A stretch of 64,000 nucleotides of DNA from Prunus persica (lineage: Eukaryota; Streptophyta; Magnoliopsida; Rosales; Rosaceae), in assembly GCF_000346465.2 (NCBI RefSeq), contig NC_034009.1:35161557-35225556 (forward strand), given 5' to 3'. Shown piece by piece: positions 24,316 to 35,664 of the stretch. Each line of letters begins with the position of its first letter. Within the stretch, counting starts at the first letter, position 1. Made by a program: the position numbers and the translations under genes. The notes beneath the pieces are model-generated. The model was not told where the DNA came from. It did no database searches and saw only the letters and a list, made by a program, of their open reading frames with translations.

Positions 24316-26300
24316 TCACAATCTCCTGTGTGTTCTTATGAAGTTTGTTGTATTCAATGCAACAGCAGCTGAGCATGCATAAGCTCCAGCTGAGAACACA
24401 GCCGCTGACACCAGCAAAATGGCTTTCCACTGCCTCCCAGCCACTAAAATAGCCACTGAGATCAGCCCAAGAGCAATACCAGAAAGACCAATTTTCCAGG
24501 CTTCAAAACTCTTCACAACATCTCTGCACCCTTTGCAATGAATCACATGCCTGAAATACCGGTTGGTCCAATTCGGAACATGCAGGCTTCCAATGCCTCC
24601 CTTAGCTGGTTGAGATGCTGAAACACTAGCAACAAGTCCTGCTGGCGCATGTTCTACCATGGCTGGCTCATTGGGCAATGATATAGTGCTGTGCCCAACA
24701 TGATAAGGCATGCCATGCCCTACTCTGTCCACCCATTTCCTATACTCAGCTACCCATACATCAGATGATTTCAAATTAAGGTACAGATTTTTTGTGGGAG
24801 ATTTTTCTTTCAAAAGTATCTCATTTTGAGATGAGAGAAATCCCATATCTTGCTCAAAAACTGTACATGAAATGTGATGGAAGTACCAATCTGGGAACAA
24901 TTTAGCCAAAGGGGATTGCTTGGTGGCTCCAAACCTCATAATGGCCATCGATTTTCCCTGTCCTGTTGGTCTACAGAGGAAGAGACCAACAGAGTAGTGC
25001 TTCTCACCATTCTTGTCTACAAGTTCCCTTGTGTTTTCAATAACACCAGGTGCTTCAAACCTTAAGAAGTAAGGCAAGGATTGGTCTTTTGCCTCACCCC
25101 AATAGCCTGCAAAACCTCTATCAGTCCTCTCAGTCACCTCGAATCTCAGCGGCTGTGCATTTTCTCTTTTCGCAGTAAAACCCGTCCTGTCGTGTGAGAT
25201 TGGAATGTGGGCAGGATCCATGAGATTCTCCAGAAGAATAGAGTGTTCATAAGGGAGATCATGGATTGTTGAAGAATAATCAAAGCCAGGCCTGTCAAAG
25301 TTTTCAAACCAAGGTAGCTTGTTGGGTTCGGGTGGTTTTTTGTGAGACATCCAAACCCAAACAACACCTTGAGAGTCCCTCACCTCATATGCTTTAACAC
25401 AAGCTGCTTTAGGAATTTTAGCACCAGATGGGAGCTGTGTAGTGCATGCAGAGATCAATTAAGGTCCCTTGATTAGTGTGGAATATTGTTAAATCAATTA
25501 AAATGGGAACTATATATAATGAAATGAAACAAAAAGTTTTGAGTTACAAACACTCATAAGACACATACAAATTACCTGTGGAATCTTTACACATTTTCCT
25601 TGGCCTTGGAATTGCCAACCATGATATAAACACTCCAGTCTTCCATCAATCAACTGGCCTTCTGATAGTTTTGCAAGCCTTAAAGGAAAGGGAAAAAAAA
25701 CGCACACACACCAAAGAATTCACTTTTTGTTAGCCATGAAGTAGAAACTCTAAAGGAAACAAAACAGAGGAAGCAGAACAAGATTTTCACTTAAGATTTT
25801 GTGAATGAAAAGAGGTTATGAATCATGAGATTACTAAAAGTATTAAGTTTTTACCTGTGACAGCAACGATCCTCGTAACAGCGAAGCAGGCCAGAGCCAT
25901 CACGATACAAAACGAGCTGCTTATCAAACACAGTAAGGCCTAAAGGTGCATCTTCTGGCAGGTCCTGGGTTAGATACAGAGGGTACCATTCTTCTGTCCA
26001 ATCATATTCAGCCACGACCCTTTCACCTCTGTGCTCTTCTTCACCGGAAGGACTCACTAGAACCCTGTGATCTTGTTCCTCTTCTTTCAGATCATGATCA
26101 AGTGGAGGAGGTGCAGCAGCCTTGTGTTTGATATCATCAGTGACTGCATTAAAACTAATTTTGTGGCTCTTTTTATTTGTGAATATTAATGGAAATGGTT
26201 TGAGAGGTGGGTTTGATTTGGCTGTTGTTGATGTTAATGGTTTTGAAGCAGTGGAAGAAGAGGGAAAGGTGTGTGAGACTAAAGGGTGAACCAGAGCCAT
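24316..26300 (-). CDS. TIC55: TIC55-type Rieske oxygenase, tandem copy B
   Basis: Three minus-strand exons: 26300-25855, 25678-25576 and 25434-24316, giving 555 residues, with every exon the same length as in copy A. The start ATG at 26300 is the first in the open frame. The Rieske ligands are kept (C146, H148, C165, H168), but the residue between the first Cys and His is Cys instead of the usual Pro (DRCCHR). The iron site [11 protein letters not shown] is intact, as is the C-terminal CxxC (CKGC) followed by two hydrophobic helices. The two copies differ throughout, most strongly in the transit peptide and in the segment around residues 270-300, so the duplication is not very recent. Both look functional. 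Confidence 0.92.
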
Positions 26301-26375
26301 GTTTCTGCTGCTGATCAAATTATTAATGCACAGTTATGTTCTGATCACTTGAGATTAAAAGAGAGAGATACTGAT

Positions 26376-26410
<35 letters not shown>

Positions 26411-26796
26411 GAAGAAGTTGTGTGGTGGTTGGCGTTGCTGGCAAGGCTCTGGGACTGTCGGAAAAGTCTCTGTTTTCTTTTTCTAGGGAAACGTTGCCGT
26501 GCTACTTTTGATTTGTGTGATGAAATCTCCACATGTTGTTGCCTTGAAAGGGAAACATGTGACCCACTTCTACACCGTTTTGTCGATGTGATGTGAAAAA
26601 CGTTTCAACTTTTATCATGAGAATTTCGTAATGTTCTCTTAGTAATTAGAGTTTCTGTTCTGATTGGTTTGCTTATTGCATTTGGAATTTGATTTTCAGT
26701 TGATTATATGTTTCTTTTTTTCAATTCAATATTTTCAAGAAATTTGTAGTTTAAGAGTTAAAGAGCATTGATTCATGTATGTCAGCTAATTATTCG
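26301..26796. promoter_or_regulatory. Upstream region of TIC55 copy B
   Basis: A (GA)n tract of about 15 units lies at 26379-26408, about 80 bases upstream of the start. The far end includes the left target duplication AATTATTCG (26788-26796) of the Mutator-like element. Confidence 0.55.
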
Positions 26797-29700
26797 GAGA
26801 AATAATACAATAATACAGTACCACCACGTGGCACTGCCAGGTAGTAATACACACCAATTGCATAACGACATGTGGCAGAGAGAGAATGTTAACATCCAGA
26901 TTGAATGGTAACACCGTTAGTAACCAACTCTCTTTTTTATTTTTTATTTTTATTTTAAGAAATAAAAAAGAAATCCTAAGATATAATTACTTTTATCGAA
27001 ATCTGCACCACTGTTACTATTTGTCGATTACTGTAGTTTTTATTTGTCGATTGATACAGATTTTTGTTTCTTCAGTCTATTGCTGCAGGTTTTTTTATTT
27101 TATTTTATTTTTATTTTTATTGTTGCAGGTTATACAGGTTGTTTCTTTTTTTATTTTATTTTATATATTTGTTATTATTTCTATGTTTGATAAGATGATG
27201 TTGTGGCATGTGCCAGTATTCATTGATGTTGAAAGTGACGAAGAAAAAGTAAGAGAAAAAGATCCAATGATTGTTAACTGTGTAGAAAATATTGATGATG
27301 ATTTGCTTAGAAGGGTTGTGTTGTGTCCACAAAAGAGAAAGTTTATAATCTCTACAACAATTATGCTACGAGAGTTGGATTTAGTGTTCGGAGGGGACAA
27401 AAGAGATACAATACAAAAAAAGTTATGCGCAATTTAGTTATCTTTGTTGAAAAGAAGGTTTTTGACTAGATACTGACCCTTCGGAATTGAGCAAGGTTAG
27501 CAAATTAGAGACAAGAATTGGTTGCGAAGCTAGTATTCGATTTGCATTCCAGGATGAAGATGATACGTGGAAAGTTTCTCATTTTGTTCCTTAGCATAAC
27601 CATGAACTTGCTAAGCCAGAAGAGAGGCAATTTTTGAGATCAAATAGAAAATTTTCAGATTCAAATTTGAGTGAGATTAAAATAATGGTGGGTGCAGGAA
27701 TACGTACCACAAATACATATTCTTATTTAGCAGAAGACGTTGGCAGGTCTCAAAATGTTGGTTTTACAAAAAGAGATTGCTACAATGTTGTGAACAGGGA
27801 GAAAATGGCCATGATTGAAACAGGGGATGCTCAAAGCTTGATGAATCTTTGCAAGCACAAACAAGCTGAAGATTCTATGTTCTTTTACACAGTTCAAGTT
27901 GATCAAGAAAATTGAACGACAAACTTTTTTTTGGAGAGATGGAAGGTCACGAATTGACTATGACTGTTTTGGAGATGTGGTAGTATTTGATACTACTTAT
28001 CGAACTAATAGGTATAACATGATATGTGCTCCTTTTGTCGGCGACAACCACCATTGGAAAAACGTACTATTCGGGTGTGCTTTCTTATTGGATGAGAAAA
28101 CTAATTCATTTATTTGGTTATTTGAGACATTTTTAGAATCAATGGGAGGTCGAAAACCAAAGACGATTTTTACTGATCAATATCAGGCAATGGCAAATGG
28201 CATTCAAAACGTTTTTCCTAGGGTATGTCATCGTTTATGCTCGTGGCACATATCTCAAAATGCTGCAAAAAATTTGGGAAGTCATTATGGTAATCAAGAG
28301 TTTAACCATATGTTCAATAAGTGTTTTCAAGGATATTGTGAGACAGAATTGGAATTTCAATCTATCTGGGATGACTTATTAGCAAAATTCAACCTTACAG
28401 GCAACCCATGGTTGATGACACTATATAATCTTCGTGCAAAATGGTGTCCAGTATTTAGCAAGCATATTTGTACTGCTAGGATAAAATATTCACAAAGAAG
28501 TGAGAGCACAAATAATGTTTTTCATCAAATGTCTACTAAGACAATGAGTCTTACTCAATTTGTGCATCACTATGATAAATAAGCGGAAAAAATGCGTTCA
28601 AGTGAATTAGAAGAGTCTTTTTGTTGCAATCAAGGACTCCCTTCTAGAATTGCCAAAAGCAGTGTAATTTTGAATCATGTTGCTACTGTCCACACAAGGA
28701 AAATATTTAAATTATTTGAAAAGGAGTTTGTAGATAGTTTGGCAGTGATGATGCATGAGGTTGGAAGTGATTGCACAATTCACTCACTTGAACTTAATGA
28801 AGAGGGTCACAACAGAGTTTACCTTGTCCATTTAATGATGTATTGAGTAAGGCAGCAGACAATTTAATGGAGTAACACTTTCTTTTTTCTCTCTCTCTTT
28901 TAGGATTCCAATTCTACAAGGACATCATATCAACCTAATTTGTCGTTTACAAGCATGCTACAAAGTACTAATTTCATGGCACATTTGAATCAGGATGGTT
29001 TATCTATAGCTTATGCCTATTTTGAAATATTTAACTGACATGAAGCTATATATAATGCAGGATTCACATTCAAATGCTTATGAGCAGCAACATAATCCAT
29101 ACAAGTAATGTCTCCTTAAGGTGTTGTCTAAGACTAAAATAATTACAATTATTTTCAGTTACTTTTAACTTATCTCCCACAACATTCCTTCTCCTTCCAT
29201 GGAATCCAAACGACACGCTGCAGTTCCATAAAAGTTTGAAGAGCATATCAAATGAAAGGAAATAAAGTGATTACTCAAAAGAAAGGAACTGCATTTAATC
29301 TAATGAAAGGAAATAAAGTGAAAACAAGGAACTGTTCAGGGGAGGACATATGCCAAAAAAATAAAATCCAAAGTTCGCACCCCCAGCAATAATATACTCA
29401 AATTGTAAGGTAAAACAAATAGCAAAAAAACAGAGCAATAAGTATTATCCATTAATAATATACCCTAATCGAATGAATTTCTACACCTCATAAATTAAGA
29501 AATAAAATCAACATGTATTAATTGCAACAAGAAAATGCAAGAATGCTACGAAAAACCAAACCGAAATAAAACCCCTTCCATCTCACAACTTAAAACACAA
29601 CCAAAACCCCAAAATAAAAACAGATTTCGATAATATGCCTTAGGTTTCTTTTCTATTTCTTAAAATAAAAACAAAAAACAAAAAAAGAGTTGGTTACTAA

Positions 29701-29834
29701 GGGTGTTACCATTAAATATGGATGTTAATGCTCTCTCTCTTAAAAGACAGCCACGCCACATGTTGTTATGCAATTGGTGCATACTACCACCTGGCAATGC
29801 CACGTGGTAGTATCGTACTATTGTATAATTTCTC
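26797..29834 (+). mobile_element. Mutator-like element (FAR1/Jittery type), 3,038 bp
   Basis: Long terminal inverted repeats bound the element: 26797-26932 on the left and 29834-29686 on the right. Shared blocks include CCAATTGCATAAC, TTAACATCCA and TTAGTAACCAACTCT. Flanks are AATTATTCG (26788-26796) and AATTATTTG (29835-29843), eight of nine matching, the 9-bp duplication expected of Mutator elements. The palindrome CCACGTGG sits in both repeats. The interior holds a decayed FAR1-type transposase on the + strand. The length and ends are complete, but the coding region is broken, so it is not autonomous. Confidence 0.93.
27183..28846 (+). pseudogene. FAR1-related MULE transposase, broken
   Basis: The frame is interrupted at least four times: a stop near 27437, an in-frame TAG near 27592 just before HNHEL, a frameshift near 27910, and a TAA near 28580. 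Recognisable parts in order are a FAR1 DNA-binding segment (GCEASIRF...HNHEL), then the MULE transposase core with GRSRIDYDCFGDVVVFDTTY, APFVGDNHHW, a second acidic residue in IFTDQ, and CSWHISQNAAKN. The SWIM zinc finger expected downstream was not found, so the 3' part is probably deleted. Plant FHY3/FAR1 transcription factors derive from this transposase class, but here it sits inside intact terminal repeats, so it is the transposon form. Confidence 0.88.
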
Positions 29835-30381
29835 AATTATTTGATACCTCTCTTATTTAATATTGCTTGTGAGCTAAGAAGTTATGAATACAATTATCGT
29901 TTAATCCAAAAAAAATATTGCTTGTGTCAAGAAAGAAGAAAACTCAATATTCAACATTTTTTATTTAGCTTATAATGTTTATGGCACCCTAAAAATCTGT
30001 CTTAGAGAAAAGTAACACATTAAAATTTTGTAGTCTATCACTTTACGAATTTTTTTTATTTAAAATTTTTGAGAAATTCTGGAATTGCTTTACGATAAAC
30101 TAACATCCATTAGTGTTTTTTTTTGGTAATTAAAATTTCGGTTCAATACATCTTTTTTTCCTTTTTTTCTTTTATCAAAAGAGGTTCAATAATAATAATA
30201 ATAATAAGCTTTATTTATTATAAATATATTAATTAGTTCAAAATTCAATCCACCTCAGTATTGGGCAAAAATCCGTCTTAAAAAAAGCGGTGAACAAAAC
30301 CCAAAGGGAAGCTTTGCTTAAACCCCAGTATTGGGTTGGGTTCCCTGCACTCCAGCTTGTGGCTCGGATTTGGGAATCAGA
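29835..30381. promoter_or_regulatory. Short upstream region of DBR1
   Basis: Only about 550 bases separate the Mutator-like element from the DBR1 start. It is AT-rich, with an (AAT)n tract near 30190-30206. No firm TATA box was assigned. Confidence 0.45.
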
Positions 30382-32732
30382 ATGAAAATCGCAGTAGAAG
30401 GTTGTATGCATGGCGACCTCGACAATGTCTACAGAACCCTCCAACACTACGAAAAACTTCACAGCACCAAAATCGACCTTCTCCTCTGCTGCGGCGACTT
30501 TCAGGTACGTTACTCGCTTGCCCAAATTTCGAGCTTTTTTCTTCATTGAATTGTTTCTGAAATTTAACGATGTTTAGTTGAATACAATTGTTTTCGGGAG
30601 GACTAGGCTGTGAGGAATGAGAAGGATTTGGAGAGCTTAAGTGGGCCTGAAAATTTTCAAATTGCCCCTAAACTTACAACTTTCAGTTTCGTTCTTTGCT
30701 TATTTGCCCTAAAGTTTCAAGCTTTTTTATTTGTTTGATTGTTTCTGAAATTGGACAATATTGGTCTATAAGTATTTTCGTGAAATTAGGCTGTGAGGAA
30801 TGAGAAGGATTTAGAGAGTTTAAATGTGCCTCGAAAATATCGGGACATGAAGACCTTCTGGAAATACTATTCCGGCGAGGAAGTTGCTCCGTTCCCCACA
30901 ATATTCATCGGTGGAAATCACGAAGCTTCTAATTATTTGTGGGAACTGTGAGTCCCTTCTTCAGCTATAAGCTATAGCATTCCCTTCCAATTTTTCTGTT
31001 TGTCGTTTTTTATTTTTATTTTTTAATGAATAATGTCTTGCCATTTTCCCTGTGATTTTTACTCTTTTTTTTGTTTTTTTTTTGTTTTTTTGTTTTCTGT
31101 TTTTCAGGTATTATGGAGGGTGGGCAGCACCTAATATATACTTCTTGGGGTTTGCTGGGGTAGTCAAGTTTGGAAACATTCGAATTGGTGGGCTGTCTGG
31201 AATTTACAACCGGCACAATTATTGCAGAGGTTAGTTTGCTTTAAATTTGTGTCATTCCAGATGTTTATTACTTTGCTTATCGTTTGTTGATGAAACATAG
31301 TTATTTATGTTGGGATATTGTTCTTATTCTTAAGTATAGCTATGGTATGGGCAATTTTTTGCTATATGGGGTGTTATAACAAGGGTAACTTGTTCCTCCT
31401 CCTGAGCAGGGCACTATGAGAGGCCTCCTTATAATGAGAGTACTATCAGGTCCATATATCATGTTCGTGAGTATGATGTCCACAAACTCATGCAAGTTGA
31501 GGAACCAATTGATATTTTTCTTTCACATGATTGGCCTGTTGGCATCACTGATTGTGGGGACTGGAAGAAACTTGTTCGGGACAAACCTTTTTTTGAGAAG
31601 GAGGTAATTGCAAGAATGGAAAAATGAGTTGGTAAGCTTTGATAGGTATGATTTTAAATATCTTGTGTCGTTTAAAATGTTGTTAGGTTCAGGAAAGAAA
31701 TCTTGGGAGTAAACCAGCTGCTCAATTGCTAGAAAAACTGAAACCACCTTATTGGTTTTCAGCTCATCTACACTGCAAATTTGCTGCTCTTGTTCAGCAC
31801 GAGGAAGATGGTTCAGTGACAAACTTTCTTGCCCTTGACAAGTGCCAACCAGGACGCAAATTTCTGCAGGTATTTGATGTGATTTTGAATGTAGTATATA
31901 GGGTGTTCCCCTGGAGTCATTGCTGGTAGCTAATGGTTCTATGTGTGACATTTTCTGGTTTTTTAGGTTATTGAAATTGAATCTGAGCCAGGCCCTTATG
32001 AAATCCAGTATGATGAAGAATGGCTAGAAATAACTCGGCGATTTAACTCTAATTTCCCTCTCACAAATAGAAGTGCAAATTTTTGGTGTGTACTTGATCC
32101 GACTGTTAAACCTTTTCTTCCTCTTTACCCTTTTAACTTTCTTTTTCTATTGTAAAGTAGCTACTAAGTGCGTATGTTATACTGTAGGAATGTACATCTT
32201 GACAAGCAAGATTGTCGTCAATGGGTCAGGAGAAATTTACAAGCAAGAGGGGCTAGACCTTTTGAATTCACCCAGACAGCTCCACCTTACAATCCCTCTA
32301 ACTCTGTCCTGAGCGGTACCTTTCCCGGTAAGGATAATTATGCCATCCTTTGTGTAATATCATTTGATATGTTGATAAACAAGAACATCTTATGTTAATA
32401 CTACAATTTTTCTTTTGGCAGAATACACTCGGAATCCTCAGACAGAATCTCTTTTGCAGTTTCTGGAACTTCCTTACCTTCTTGATAACACATCAGAATC
32501 ATCACAAGTACCCAGGAGTCCTCTTCCATTGATCCGTACAGGTAACAATTTTTTCTTCTCTGTCCTTGTTAAGAATTTTCTCTTTTAAGCTTTCCTAAAA
32601 CTAATTTCAAAGCTTTCTGTAGGTTCTCTTGAAGATAACAGTGAAGACATTCCCATTGATGATGTAGATGATGTGGATGAGTTGGAAGAACTAGCTGAAG
32701 ATGCGGTGGATACTAAAACTGAAAATATTTGA
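30382..32732 (+). CDS. DBR1: RNA lariat debranching enzyme
   Basis: Nine exons join in frame: 30382-30504, 30790-30947, 31108-31229, 31410-31603, 31687-31869, 31967-32085, 32188-32327, 32422-32541 and 32623-32732, giving 422 residues, close to the usual plant length. Metallophosphoesterase motifs are all present: GCMHGDLD (7-14), [19 protein letters not shown] and [10 protein letters not shown]-terminal DBR1 domain follows, with [19 protein letters not shown]. The tail is acidic ([11 protein letters not shown]). The enzyme hydrolyses the 2'-5' branch of excised intron lariats in the nucleus; in Arabidopsis its loss is embryo-lethal and affects microRNA output. Intron 1 carries a second, degraded copy of the exon 2 start. 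Confidence 0.95.
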
Positions 32733-33565
32733 AGCTCCTGTTGTGTAGTTGTGTTGCTTTCTGTCAGTTTCAAAATATTTTTGCTGATCAATGACATTAG
32801 GTTCTCTCAGTTGAAGTTTATGTAATCGAATTTCATGTATGGTCAATCAGGTTGGTCTGGGGTCTGGCCTCGTCTTCCAGCCCCTCTGACCTCTTTTTTT
32901 CAAAATTTTCATTGTTTTAGGCCAGTTAGTTTTAGACTATCTTTTATTCATTGTCTAATTTCTGTAAGGGTGAGCAAATCACATACTGGCCCAATAAGAA
33001 CAAGAGATATACTGACTTGTGTAAAAATCATTCATCTGTCTAACAGATGAAATTTTATAGGTTTATTTATTTATTTTTATCATGACTAGTTCTTGTACGA
33101 TTTCAAATACACGGTCTTCGTCTCCATTTTTTCAATTCGATCAATGCATTCCTCATCTTCTTATGTATCACGTGAATCTTATCCTAGACATCAGTTCTAT
33201 CCGATTTTCAAAATTTCCCGAGAGTTAATAAATGGGGTCTGAATCTGATAATAAAAAATGTTTGCTTTCATAGAGCCACACAAAATCCTATTTTTGCTTC
33301 TTTCTTTTCTTGGTGCGATGAGTAATTTTCTCAACCAAAGTGAAGCCATCTACCTTCTGACATTACCAAAACCACATTAATGCAGCCTTAAATAAAACTT
33401 ACAACATATTATTCCACATGGCCAACTATCTCTTGCTCTCTCCATATCCCTCTCTCTCTCTCTGATATTTTCTGACTTTGAATGCTCTATAATAATACAA
33501 GAGCCAAGAAGTCAATGTCTTAAGCGTTCCTCTGTATGGTTTAGGCTCCATGAAAATAAAGCAAT
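32733..33565. other. Intergenic DBR1 - peroxidase
   Basis: It holds the DBR1 3' UTR and the peroxidase promoter region. A short CT run lies near 33450-33462. No other gene was recognised. Confidence 0.5.
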
Positions 33566-34979
33566 ATGGAGAAAAGACCAACAGCCTTCTTTTACACACA
33601 TGGTGTCTTCTTTGTGTGGTTATGTTTAGCTGCTTCTGCTTCTTGTGATGAGCTCACATTGAGTTTCTACTCAGCTTCATGCCCTTCTGCTGAGCTCATG
33701 GTCAGAAACACAGTCAGATCAGCTTCTGACATAGACCCTACCATCCCTGGGAAGCTTCTTCGCTTGCTCTTCCATGATTGCTTTGTGGAGGTAAACAACT
33801 CTAGCTTGCTCTCTTAGATGCCTTATGCCTCATTGATTTTCGGCATTGATTTGAATTGACACTAAGCTCCCTCCCCCAAGGAAAAAAAAAATCTTAAACC
33901 ATGAAAATGGGTGGCTTCTTTCATGCATGTTTGTTTGTGTAATGTTTTTCATGATTTCAGGGTTGTGATGCATCTGTGCTTCTACAAGGAACTGGGACTG
34001 AGAGAAGTGATCCAGCAAACACATCTCTGGGAGGCTTTTCAGTGATTGATTCAGCAAAAAGACTGCTTGAAATTTTCTGTCCAGGAACTGTTTCTTGTGC
34101 TGACATTGTTGCTTTGGCTGCTAGAGATGCTGTTGAAATTGTTAAGATCCATCTCCCTCATTAACTGTTATGTTTAATTCTTCATTAATTCTTTTTTAAT
34201 TTTCTGCATCTTCTAGTTGGGTATTTATTATATTTATGGTATGACTGGAAAACAGTCTGGGGGACCTGTAGTTCAGATTCCAACTGGTAGGAGAGATGGA
34301 AAGGTTTCTGCAGCTTCAAATGTCAGGCCTAATATTGTAGACACAAGTTTTACAATGGATGAGATGATTAAGCTCTTCTCATCTAAAGGGTTGTCTTTGG
34401 ATGACCTTGTCACCCTATCAGGTACAATTTTATTTATCTAGACACGTGTTTTTGCTTGCCAAAAGTTTGATTGAACCACTTTTTTGTTAGTTTAAAAATT
34501 TAATGAGAGGTTGAAGTCTTTTAGGTACACCATTAACTGCTTTCTTTGATGATATTATTCCAGGAGCTCACACTATTGGATCAGCTCATTGTGGCGCATT
34601 CAGTGACAGGTTCCAACAAGACTCCAAGGGGAAACTCAAACTCATTGACACATCCTTAGACAACGCTTATGCAGAGGAGCTCATGAGACAGTGCCCTGCG
34701 GGCGCAAATCCATCTACAACAGTCAAAATTGATCCTAACACTTCGTTTGCGTTCGATAATCATTACTACCAAAATCTCTTAGCCCACAGAGGGCTATTTC
34801 AATCGGATTCCGTCCTGTTAAGTGATGACAGAACAAGGAAGCTAGTGGAGAGTTTTGCACAGGACCAAGTTATTTTCTTGGAGAGTTGGGCTCAGTCATT
34901 CTTGAAGCTTGCTAGCATTGGCGTCAAGACTGGTGAAGAAGGCGAAATTCGAGCCTCTTGTCCAACAACTAATGCATGA
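33566..34979 (+). CDS. PER46: Class III secretory peroxidase, PER46-like
   Basis: Four exons join in frame: 33566-33790, 33961-34140, 34256-34421 and 34564-34979, giving 328 residues. Residues 1-27 form a signal peptide. The distal haem pocket is [12 protein letters not shown] (Arg66, His70), followed by GCDASVLL with calcium-binding character. The proximal haem ligand is His193 in [10 protein letters not shown]. Cys residues at the expected places would form the four conserved disulphides. These enzymes use H2O2 to oxidise phenolics in the wall. The exon 2 donor (ATT/GTTAAG) and the exon 3 acceptor are the least certain junctions; they replace the usual AGGP stretch by ISGGP. It lies next to DBR1, as I recall for peroxidase 46 in Arabidopsis. 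Confidence 0.88.
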
Positions 34980-35664
34980 GAGAATGAAAAATAGTTGCAA
35001 ATTTGCAAGTTCTTACTTTGAAAGTGTTACGTCCTCAATGCCACAAGTTGCTTAAAATTAAAACAACTTTAAGATGCATTTGTAAAAATTTTATATTGTT
35101 TATGTTACATTAAAATTTACAAGAGTTCTTTATTCGTTTGTTTGCTGTGTTGGCCTCTCTGTAAAATGAAGAGAAAAACCAAAATGAATGTTATCTTTAT
35201 GTTATCATATTCATGACAAATATAAACCTTTTTTTTCTCATTTTAAATTTAAAACACATCCATTTGCAGGGAATTAAACGTAGAAACATAAAGTGACCGT
35301 TTCCCATTTAAAACCGATATTTCAAACAAACTAAACTCAACGCGCCATTGTTGCTGCCACCACTTAGCTCTGTAGCTCTGAACTAGCGCGTACTTGGACC
35401 CAGAGCTACCTCTGTTTGTTAGTCTTACATTGCTCTTCCTTCACCATAACTCATAACACCATACTAGTTACTAGCAGAGCCTACTTCCCTCGTTTTCTTT
35501 GAATTTCCAACAAAATTAGATCTTTTTTATTTTGTTTTTTGGCTCGACCAAATTGGCATGACCAAGTTGGTGAATTCAATTTCTTTTTAGCGTTGGGTGT
35601 TCGAAAAAGGGAAAGGCTTTATCTTTGTTTATGTAGCGAAAACGGCATTGGTGGCTTCTTATGA
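34980..35664. other. Intergenic peroxidase - PPR gene
   Basis: It holds the 3' flank of the peroxidase and the 5' flank of the PPR gene. No clear TATA box or other gene. Confidence 0.5.

Noticed and set aside
26886..27437. 183-codon frame as an intact gene start in the Mutator-like element
   Set aside because: Its first third is low-complexity sequence within and next to the terminal repeat; only the part from about 27183 may belong to the transposase.
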